Of a stretch of 16,085 nt of DNA, positions 1 to 5,862 are shown in pieces. The position numbers and the translations under genes were made by a program. The notes beneath the pieces were generated by a model. That model saw only the letters and a list, made by a program, of their open reading frames with translations. It did not search any database and was not told the DNA's origin. The stretch comes from CAZDQL01 sp964507325 (lineage in GTDB: Bacteria > Planctomycetota > UBA1135 > GCA-002686595). The stretch spans positions 1 to 16,085 of the forward strand of contig CAZDQL010000123.1 in assembly GCA_964507325.1 (NCBI GenBank), given 5' to 3'. Numbering within the stretch: position 1 is the first letter of the stretch; each line of letters opens with the position of its first letter.

Positions 1-56
1 CCTTCGCTCGCTCTTGGGGTCCGAGGCTCGAACCTCATGAATAGGCCGGGCTAGTT

Positions 57-608
57 GTGGCGTTGGTGGCCCTGTGTGCCTGTGCAGGTCCGAAAAGGAC
101 CATTGGTCCGTACGATCCTCAAAGGCAGGCACTGCGCAACACCAGCGCTGCCGAGCAACTCACGAAGCGGGCAGCCGAGCTTCTGGAAGACGATCCCGAG
201 CAGGCCGAAGTTCTCTTGCGACAAGCGTTGACGGAGGATCTCTTCTTCGGCCCCGCCCACAACAACTTGGGCGTCGTCTTCCTTCGCCGGGGCGACTTGT
301 ACGAAGCTGCTGGTGAGTTCGAGTGGGCGAAGAAGCTCATGCCGGGACATCCCGATCCTCGCCTGAACCTGGGTCTGACCCTCGATCGTGCAGGGCAACT
401 GGACGAGGCGCTGGCGGCGTACACCTCTGCCCTAGACGTCTACCCCGGCCACATCGCTGGCATTCAAGGACTGGCGCGGCTCGCCATCAAGGAAGGCCGC
501 GACGATTCGCGATTGCCGGGCTGGCTCGACCGCATTGCGCTGGAGGGAGAATCGGAGGCCTGGAGGGAGTGGGCAGCGCGCCATCGGGCTGCGATGGCCG
601 ACGAGTGA
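57..608 (+). CDS. TPR-repeat protein, probable lipoprotein (start uncertain)
   Basis: A 183-residue protein starting at GTG 57. A short hydrophobic N-terminus (residues 1-9) ends in Leu-Cys-Ala-Cys and could be a lipobox, but it lacks the usual basic n-region. The middle holds at least two tetratricopeptide repeats. The first (about 68-99) has the 'AHNNLGVVFLRRGDLYEAAGEF' type pattern, and the second (about 101-135) has 'NLGLTLDRAGQLDEALAAY'. An earlier helical segment (about 37-65) may be a degenerate repeat. TPRs bind other proteins, so a scaffold role at the membrane or in the periplasm is likely; the partner is unknown. An ATG at 37 opens Met-Asn-Arg-Pro-Gly in another frame and would supply the missing basic n-region if one base were restored near 48-50. 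The gene is convergent with the DinB gene, and its GC looks lower than that of the core genes. TPR assignment is firm; start and lipidation are not. Confidence 0.8.
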   Translation: MALVALCACAGPKRTIGPYDPQRQALRNTSAAEQLTKRAAELLEDDPEQAEVLLRQALTEDLFFGPAHNNLGVVFLRRGDLYEAAGEFEWAKKLMPGHPDPRLNLGLTLDRAGQLDEALAAYTSALDVYPGHIAGIQGLARLAIKEGRDDSRLPGWLDRIALEGESEAWREWAARHRAAMADE

Positions 609-681
609 TTCCTCAGACGCTGGGACACCTACCTCCGCGTCAGTTCGGATCCCAACAACCCAACTTGGTGGCTTGATTCCG

Positions 682-712
682 GGGGAGCGCTAGTTGCGTG
701 CCTCGCCCTTTT
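682..712 (+). terminator. possible rho-independent terminator of the TPR gene
   Basis: In the convergent gap, a GGG-GAG-CGC arm (from about 682) can pair with a GCG...CTC.CCC arm (to 708), with a five-base loop and bulges of three and one bases on the 3' side. Four T residues (709-712) follow. The stem is imperfect and the T tract short, so this is only a candidate. Nothing else is seen between 609 and 711. Confidence 0.25.
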
Positions 713-1200
713 CAGCCGATCGCCCCCTCCAGCCCGACGTTGCGTCGGATCACGCCGATCTGCCCCGCGTGGTAGATCTCGTGGAAGAGGAAGGTCGCGA
801 ACTGCACGCCGGCGGGTTCGGTCCCCTCCGGTTCGAAGATCTTGGGGACCTGAGCGTTCCACAGCTCGTCGGTCGCCGTCTCGAGTCGTTCGAGGAGCGC
901 GCGCTGGTAGGCGCTCCAGGCCTCGACCAACGCCTCCAACGGCTCGCAGTCGTCCCCTTCCCCGATGCGCTGCGTACCCCGCCCGTAGAGCTCCTGGAAG
1001 CGCTCCCCCACCAGCGGCTCGCCGCCGAGCAGGCGCAGCATCGCGCCGCGGGTGTCGACCATGTGGCCGAGCACCCAGTTGATCGAGTTGCCGCCTTCGG
1101 CGGCCGATTGCAGCGACTGCTCGTGGGTGAGGCCTTCGAGGTTCTTCTGGAGGGCGAAGTCCACGAACTCGAGCTGGGCTCTCAGGGCGTCGTCGATCAC
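712..1200 (-). CDS. DinB-family (DinB/YfiT-like) putative metal-dependent protein
   Basis: A 162-residue protein of the usual DinB-fold length. The family is a four-helix bundle binding a divalent metal through three histidines; members include damage-induced DinB of Bacillus and thiol-dependent S-transferases. The expected ligands are visible: His46 in 'NWVLGHM' after the typical 'NSI' turn, and His140 and His144 in 'FHEIYHAGQIG', where the HxxxH spacing and following 'AGQIGVIRR' are characteristic. No signal peptide or membrane helix is present, so it should be cytoplasmic. The substrate cannot be read from the sequence. The start is GTG at 1200, supported by an AGGAG site seven bases upstream. 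It is transcribed alone, convergent with the TPR gene and divergent from the propeller gene at 1371. Confidence 0.88.
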   Translation of the reverse strand: MIDDALRAQLEFVDFALQKNLEGLTHEQSLQSAAEGGNSINWVLGHMVDTRGAMLRLLGGEPLVGERFQELYGRGTQRIGEGDDCEPLEALVEAWSAYQRALLERLETATDELWNAQVPKIFEPEGTEPAGVQFATFLFHEIYHAGQIGVIRRNVGLEGAIG

Positions 1201-1370
1201 TGGCTTGCTCCTGGGTCGGGTGGTCGGTGCGCCCGTGAGGGTACGGGCTCGCGGCCAGGCCGTGGGGAATCGGGGTGAATCGACCCCCGATCCGTAGTAC
1301 CGGCGCTCGAGCCGGATAGGAGGGGTGGACCGGGCGACGTCTCCATCCTCCTGACCCCCCTCTCGCCGAC
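1201..1370. promoter_or_regulatory. divergent intergenic region with two small inverted repeats
   Basis: This 170-base gap lies between the divergent DinB and propeller genes and must hold the promoters of both. No convincing -35/-10 pair is visible. Two dyads stand out: ATCGGGG (1269-1275) with CCCCGAT (1285-1291) around a nine-base centre, and CCGGC with GCCGG around a six-base centre (about 1300-1315). Either could be an operator or a chance palindrome in GC-rich DNA. Confidence 0.35.
1208..1212 (-). promoter_or_regulatory. ribosome binding site of the DinB gene
   Basis: AGGAG read on the minus strand, with a seven-base spacer to GTG 1198-1200. It fixes the GTG as start; most other genes here lack such a site. 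Confidence 0.65.
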
Positions 1371-2618
1371 ATGCGACCCACGATCGCCCTCGCCTCCATC
1401 TCCGCCTGCACCCTTCTCGCCGCTCCGATCCTCGCCCAGGGCAAACCCGGGGACCTGCTCGTGGCGAGCCTCCAGAACCCCAACGAGCTGGAGCTCTACC
1501 GTCCCGACGGCACCTCGGTCGGATCGACCAGCGGCTCCAGCTCCGACTGGTGGATCGGCGCCGCCCTGACCCCCGAGCTGGCTTGGGTGACGACCAACAT
1601 GACCCCCACGGGCTGGGAGCTCCTGCGCTTCGACGCCCTGGGCAACCCCTTCTGGGATGCGCCCCTGCCGCAGGTGTGGCTGGTGGACGGGATCGCCGTC
1701 GACGGGGCGGGCACCCTGCTGGTGGCGGATCCCGTGCTCGGTGCCGTGCACTGCTACGACCTCTGGGGAAACCCCCTCGCCCTCTGGACCCTGACGATCA
1801 AGCCGAACAGGCTCGAGGTGGGTCCCGACGACGACGTGTGGGTCGGGGATTTGACGAACCAGCAGGTGGAGCACCTCGACGCCACGGGCGCCACCCTGGG
1901 CTCCTTTGCGCTCCCCTTCCTGGCCAGAGCCATGACCCTGGCGCCGGACGGGACGCTCTGGTTCAGCGACCAGTCGGCGGCGAAGCTGTGGCACGTCGAC
2001 GCCGCGGGGACGCTCCTCGGCAGCCTGGATCTCCCCGGCAGCTGGAACACCCAGTACGACGTGGCGGCCGCCCACGACGGCACCCTGTGGATCCTGGGGC
2101 ACCCCGGACTGCTGCGCAACCTGGACGTGGCGGGCAACGTCCTGGGCTCCTTCCCCGTCGAGCCGGCCTCGACGGTGGTGAGGGTCGTCGCCCCCGGCGG
2201 TCCGCTGGGTCAGAGCTTCTGCGGCCCGGCGCTGGCGAACTCGACCGGCAGTCCGGGGGTGATCTCCGCCAGCGGGCGGGCGCAGGTCGCGTTGAACGAG
2301 CTGCGTCTGCACGCGACTCAACTCCCCCCCGGTCGCTTCGGGATCTTCCTGGCGAGCCAGACGCAAGCCAGCTCGAACCCGCCGGGAAGTCAGGGCACGC
2401 TCTGCCTGGGTGGCAGCCTGGGGATCTTCAAGCTGCAGGTGGCCTCCACCGGTGCCGCGGGAGAGCTCGAGATCGAGGTGGACCTGAGCTCCATCCCGAC
2501 GGTCCCGCCTACCGCGGTCCAACCCGGCGAGACGTGGAGCTTCCAGGCCTGGTTCCGAGACGTGAATCCGGGTTCGACCTCGGGCTTCACGGACGGGGTG
2601 GCGATCGGTTTTCAGTGA
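1371..2618 (+). CDS. secreted NHL/Vgb-like beta-propeller protein with planctomycete-type C-terminal domain
   Basis: A 415-residue exported protein. Residues 1-23 form a signal peptide ending Ile-Leu-Ala-Gln. Residues about 26-275 hold repeated blades of the NHL/streptogramin-lyase-like kind, each pairing a 'DGTLWFSD' or 'DDDVWVGD' strand with an 'HLDATGATLGSF' strand (near 110-140, 148-180, 188-220 and 230-262). Such propellers act as binding or structural scaffolds; no catalytic residues are evident. A separate domain (281-414) begins 'QSFCGPALANSTGSPG' and ends 'WSFQAWFRDV...FTDGVAIGF', a form I recall from large planctomycete secretomes. It ends at the last strand with no transmembrane tail or PEP-CTERM motif. 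There is no clear Shine-Dalgarno site before ATG 1371, but the signal peptide supports the start. It lies 128 bases upstream of another secreted propeller gene and may be co-transcribed with it. Function unknown. Confidence 0.82.
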   Translation: MRPTIALASISACTLLAAPILAQGKPGDLLVASLQNPNELELYRPDGTSVGSTSGSSSDWWIGAALTPELAWVTTNMTPTGWELLRFDALGNPFWDAPLPQVWLVDGIAVDGAGTLLVADPVLGAVHCYDLWGNPLALWTLTIKPNRLEVGPDDDVWVGDLTNQQVEHLDATGATLGSFALPFLARAMTLAPDGTLWFSDQSAAKLWHVDAAGTLLGSLDLPGSWNTQYDVAAAHDGTLWILGHPGLLRNLDVAGNVLGSFPVEPASTVVRVVAPGGPLGQSFCGPALANSTGSPGVISASGRAQVALNELRLHATQLPPGRFGIFLASQTQASSNPPGSQGTLCLGGSLGIFKLQVASTGAAGELEIEVDLSSIPTVPPTAVQPGETWSFQAWFRDVNPGSTSGFTDGVAIGFQ

Positions 2619-2746
2619 TCGCCTCCAACCGCTGAGCGGGAGTGGACGCGATCGGTGGTGCGGGCGATTCGCGCCTGATCCCGACGGGCCGTGGGTAGCG
2701 GCTCGGTCGGCGTGAGACCCGCCGTCCATCGCGTCCTGGAGGCTTC

Positions 2747-4468
2747 ATGTCCTCACATATTCCCTTCTCGCTTCGAATCTCATCCCTCCTTCTCGGCCTC
2801 TGCCTAGCTGCACCCGCTGCTGGGCAGGGAGCCCCGCAAGTTCTCGCAAACTTGCCCGGGGCGAATCCCGGGGACCTGGCCGGGTTCTCCGTCGCCGCCC
2901 TGGCCGACAACACGGGCGACGGGGTGATGGAGATCCTCGTCGGTGAGCCGCTGCTCGCTCCCGCCGGTTCCCAGGGAGTGGGCCGCGTCGTGGTCTACGA
3001 CGGGGGAAGCCAAGTGGTCCTGAACAACATCCTGGCCCCCCTCTCGGCGGTGGGCTTCGGCAAGAGCATCGCGGGCATCGGAGACGCCAGCGGGGACGGC
3101 CTGAACGATGTGATCGTCGGCGCCCCCGACCCCGGAGCCGCGGGGGAGCGCGGGAACGTCTACGTGATGGACGCCGCCCTGCCGAGCCAGATCCAGTACG
3201 TCTGGAGCGGTCCCCAGGCGACCACCATCCCGTGGGGTGACGTGGTCGCGAACGTCGGTGACCTAACCTCCGACCAAGTCCCGGAGTTCGCCTTCCACTC
3301 CTCGGTCGATCTCGGAGGAGGAATCTGGGAGAACTCGGTGCACGTCGTCGATGGATCGACTGGACAGACCCTGTTCGGCGGACCCCTCGCGGCTCCCGCC
3401 GGCGTGACCCAGTTCGGATCGGCGATCGCGGGCACGGGGGACCTCAATGGAGATGGCACTCCCGACCTGGCGATCGGTGGCTCCAGTCTGAGCCTTTTCA
3501 GCGGACTGGACGGCACCCCGATCTCGGTCGGCGTGCTGCCTCGCGCGGACTCCCTGGCGGTGGTCGGAGACGTCAGCCCCATTCCCGACGGGATCGACGA
3601 CCTCGCCCTCGGCGAGCCGGGGTTCGCTTCCAGCAAGGGCCAGGTCGTGGTCGTCGACGGCGCATCGCTGGCCGTGCTGTTCGCTACGACCGGCGTCAAC
3701 GCACTCGACAGGTTCGGTCAGGCGCTGGCGAGGGTCGATGACGTGAACGGTGATGGTCTGCCGGAGATCCTGGCAGGGGCTCCCCAGACGGTGACGGCTC
3801 CGGGCTACGCGAGGCTCCTGTCCGGGAGCAGCGGATGCGGTCTGGGAACCTACGTGGGCGCCGCCCTCGGGGACGGGTTCGGCTCGGCCGTGGCGAGCGT
3901 GGGGGACGTCGATCTGGATGGGATCGACGACATCGCCGTCGGAGCGCCGACCGAGGACCCCGGGGGGCTGATCGACGCCGGTGCCGCTCGGGTCTTCAGA
4001 CACAAGTGGTTTGGAGCGGCCGTAGGGACGAAGTTCTGTCTGTGCGCTAGCTCGGTTTGCGGGAACCAGGCGCCGAACAGCGGCTGCCAGAACTCGGCAA
4101 CCCCGTATGGAGTGGGGGGCCTGCTGGAGGGATTCGGCTCGACGAGCATCACTGCGAACGACTTGTTCCTGGTCGGCAGCAGCCTACGCCCGAACCAGTT
4201 CTGCCTGCCCGTCTTCAGCACGAATGAGATTGGACCGTACCCGATGAATGATGGACTCATGTGCTTGGGGAATACGATCGTACGCATGTACCCCACTCTC
4301 CGGGCAGACAGCAACGGCACAGTCATAGTGGGGCCCTGCATCACAAGCGATCTCGGTCTCGGCGCGGGGACGCAGGTCTCCTTCCAACTCTGGTATCGGG
4401 ATCCCAAGGGTCCGTGTGCCACCGGGTCCAACCTCACCAACGGTGTCAGGATCGTGCTCACCCCCTGA
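2747..4468 (+). CDS. secreted FG-GAP (integrin-alpha-like) beta-propeller with Cys-rich C-terminal domain
   Basis: A 573-residue exported protein. The signal peptide is residues 1-27 (hydrophobic core 11-22, cleavage near Ala-Ala-Gly-Gln). Seven FG-GAP repeats with calcium-loop cores follow, near 53, 112, 171, 231, 274, 331 and 387 (for example 'GDLNGDGTPDLAIG', 'GDVDLDGIDDIAVG'), enough for one seven-bladed propeller. Repeat three ('GDLTSDQVPEF') has lost part of the Asp pattern. From about 421 a distinct domain starts 'KFCLCASSVCGNQAPNSGC', has eight cysteines (431, 433, 438, 447, 486, 506, 531, 557) and ends 'SFQLWYRDP...LTNGVRIVL'. It is probably disulphide-bonded and is a planctomycete-type module. 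Its DNA is lower in GC than the propeller DNA. GGAGG at 2738-2742 supports ATG 2747. The likely role is an extracellular or surface binding protein with unknown ligand. Confidence 0.87.
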   Translation: MSSHIPFSLRISSLLLGLCLAAPAAGQGAPQVLANLPGANPGDLAGFSVAALADNTGDGVMEILVGEPLLAPAGSQGVGRVVVYDGGSQVVLNNILAPLSAVGFGKSIAGIGDASGDGLNDVIVGAPDPGAAGERGNVYVMDAALPSQIQYVWSGPQATTIPWGDVVANVGDLTSDQVPEFAFHSSVDLGGGIWENSVHVVDGSTGQTLFGGPLAAPAGVTQFGSAIAGTGDLNGDGTPDLAIGGSSLSLFSGLDGTPISVGVLPRADSLAVVGDVSPIPDGIDDLALGEPGFASSKGQVVVVDGASLAVLFATTGVNALDRFGQALARVDDVNGDGLPEILAGAPQTVTAPGYARLLSGSSGCGLGTYVGAALGDGFGSAVASVGDVDLDGIDDIAVGAPTEDPGGLIDAGAARVFRHKWFGAAVGTKFCLCASSVCGNQAPNSGCQNSATPYGVGGLLEGFGSTSITANDLFLVGSSLRPNQFCLPVFSTNEIGPYPMNDGLMCLGNTIVRMYPTLRADSNGTVIVGPCITSDLGLGAGTQVSFQLWYRDPKGPCATGSNLTNGVRIVLTP

Positions 4469-4501
4469 CGGCACACTCGCCGGCGACCGCTTCGGGGATG
4501 G

Positions 4502-4559
4502 GGATTCTGGTACGATTCGCGGCGAGGCGACCTGCCTCGCCGCGAGTCCACCAGATTCC
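4502..4559. repeat. 58-nt near-perfect inverted repeat (strong hairpin) before the sigma factor gene
   Basis: The inner stem pairs 4517-4528 with 4534-4545, twelve perfect, very GC-rich pairs around the five-base loop GACCT. Three more pairs (4514-4516 with 4546-4548, one G-T) follow, then a small internal loop (4512-4513 opposite 4549). The outer stem pairs 4502-4511 with 4550-4559, nine of ten matching. The 3' arm ends 11 bases before the sigma start. No T tract follows in either direction, so it is not a standard rho-independent terminator. It could end transcription of the FG-GAP gene, act as a leader structure limiting access to the sigma start, or be a small dispersed repeat. Confidence 0.75.
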
Positions 4560-4570
4560 ACCGTCCCTCC

Positions 4571-5179
4571 ATGCCGGCACCAACGAGAGAGGACCCGCTG
4601 CCGGCGACTCGCTACCGCGCGGACTTGGACCTGATCCAAGCCTCGCTCGAGGGAGACGCCCGAGCCCAGACCCGCTTGGCCGAGCGACTGCTCTGCGTGC
4701 CACGCATCCTGGCCGTCCTGAATCGGCGCGGCGGCCACCCATTCTCCGACGAGGAGCTCGCGGACGTGGTGCAGGACGTGCTCGAGATCCTGTGGCGCAA
4801 GCGCGACTCCTTCGCCGGCCGGGCCAAGCTCGAAACCTGGGCCTACCGGGTCGCGGCCCTCGAGATGCAGAACGCGCGCCGTCGAGTGCAGCGCCGGGCT
4901 CAGAGACGCCGGCCTCTTTCCCTCGAACACCAAGCGGCCTCCCCGGGTCGTTCCGAAGCGGCGGACCTCGATCAGGTCAGGATCCTGGAGGAGCTCCTCG
5001 AGCGACTGGGCCCCCCCGACTCCGAGGTGATCCGACAGAAGCACTTCGAGGAGCTGAGCTTCTCCGCCATCGGATGCGCCCTCGACACGTCCCCGAACAC
5101 GGTGAAGTTCTGGTACTACCGGGGCATGGAGAAGCTGCGCCGCTGGCTCGGCCACCGGTTGCAGGAGGAGGCGGGATGA
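4571..5179 (+). CDS. ECF-type sigma-70 family RNA polymerase sigma factor
   Basis: A 202-residue protein with the two-domain layout of extracytoplasmic function sigma factors, which redirect RNA polymerase to a small regulon. Region 2 covers about 18-108. It has the core-binding helix 'ADVVQDVLEILWRKRDSF' (64-81) and the -10 recognition segment 'KLETWAYRVAALEMQNARRR' (86-105). A basic, Arg-rich linker follows (103-115). Region 4 covers about 136-195, with the helix-turn-helix 'LSFSAIGCALDTSPNTVKF' (162-180) that would read the -35 element. No additional C-terminal domain is present. ATG 4571 has no Shine-Dalgarno site, and a 58-nt hairpin lies just upstream. Its stop overlaps the next start (ATGA at 5176-5179), so sigma and anti-sigma are translationally coupled. 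An internal TTG (near 4625) is an alternative start but would trim the first helix. Confidence 0.93.
   Translation: MPAPTREDPLPATRYRADLDLIQASLEGDARAQTRLAERLLCVPRILAVLNRRGGHPFSDEELADVVQDVLEILWRKRDSFAGRAKLETWAYRVAALEMQNARRRVQRRAQRRRPLSLEHQAASPGRSEAADLDQVRILEELLERLGPPDSEVIRQKHFEELSFSAIGCALDTSPNTVKFWYYRGMEKLRRWLGHRLQEEAG
5163..5171 (+). promoter_or_regulatory. ribosome binding site of the anti-sigma gene
   Basis: AGGAGGAGG lies four to seven bases before ATG 5176, inside the end of the sigma gene. It fixes the anti-sigma start, although the open frame runs far upstream without a stop. Confidence 0.75.
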
Positions 5180-5862
5180 GCCCCGATGCGAACGAGCCCC
5201 TGAGCGACTCCGATCTGTTCGTGCAGCGCTACCTCGCGGGCGAGACCAGCGCCGAGGAGAAGCAGGAGGCGTTGCAGCGCGACCCGAACCTGGCCCGACG
5301 CCTGGAGGAGCTGGACTCCGTGGTTAGCTGGGTCGATGGAGTGGCCGCGGAGGAGCACGCCGTCCTGACCGAGGCCGAGCAGCGTCGCTTCGCCGCCGGC
5401 GAGGAGGGCGTGCGGGCCTTCTTCTCCGACCGCCTGCCCCCACCCGCGCGCCGCTCCAGGGCTCTGATCGCGGCCCTGGTCGCCGTTGCCGCCACCCTCG
5501 TCCTATGGCTCGGCGGGTTCTTCGACGGGAGCGGCGATCCCGGAACCCCTGTCGACCCGGTCCTGGGGGAATCCGGTGTCGTCCTCCTCGAGGCGGGTCG
5601 TGGCCCCAGCCACTGGGGCCCCTTCCGCTTCCGCCTCGAAGTCGATCGAGAACGCCTTCCCGATCTGGCCATCCGCGTCTGGAGCGGGGAGTCCTTCGCG
5701 CCCCCGGCATTGATCGAGAGCCCGCGACTCACCGACCTCGAATGGAACCCCGAACCCGAGACGACCGAAGGATGGCCCGACGTGATCACCTGGGAGGTCG
5801 TCGCGCTCGAGGTGGGCGCGCCGCCTCGCTCCCTCGCGCAGCGCACCGAGCGGCGGCACTGA
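5176..5862 (+). CDS. putative membrane anti-sigma factor
   Basis: A 228-residue single-pass membrane protein encoded directly after, and overlapping, the ECF sigma gene, the classic position for a cognate anti-sigma. Residues 1-90 are cytoplasmic, helical and acidic, with the opening 'LSDSDLFVQRYLAGETSAEE' and 'LARRLEELDSVVSWVDG' resembling the sigma-binding segment of anti-sigma proteins. No HxxxCxxC zinc motif is present, so it is not a standard ZAS-type domain. A transmembrane helix spans about 95-116 after 'ARRSR', giving an N-in topology. Residues 117-228 form an extracytoplasmic domain with strand-like segments ('FRFRLEVDRERLPDLAIRVW', 'VITWEVVALE') that could be the sensor. The strong ribosome binding site and ATGA overlap set the start; longer readings of this frame are artefacts. 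Its last 91 bases overlap the CHAT gene. Role inferred from context and topology. Confidence 0.8.
   Translation: MSPDANEPLSDSDLFVQRYLAGETSAEEKQEALQRDPNLARRLEELDSVVSWVDGVAAEEHAVLTEAEQRRFAAGEEGVRAFFSDRLPPPARRSRALIAALVAVAATLVLWLGGFFDGSGDPGTPVDPVLGESGVVLLEAGRGPSHWGPFRFRLEVDRERLPDLAIRVWSGESFAPPALIESPRLTDLEWNPEPETTEGWPDVITWEVVALEVGAPPRSLAQRTERRH

Noticed and set aside
1..50. Possible tRNA 3' end suggested by the GGTCCGAGGCTCGAACCTC-like stretch
   Set aside because: No full cloverleaf or T-arm with the expected spacing can be folded from the bases present, so no tRNA is called.
1197..2729. A 510-codon minus-strand frame opposite the NHL-like gene
   Set aside because: It has Arg/Gly/His/Gln-rich shadow composition and no domain, while the plus strand has a clear signal peptide and propeller blades.
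4261..5175. Upstream extension of the anti-sigma frame
   Set aside because: It runs through the FG-GAP end and the sigma gene in a different frame; a strong ribosome binding site and the ATGA overlap put the start at 5176.
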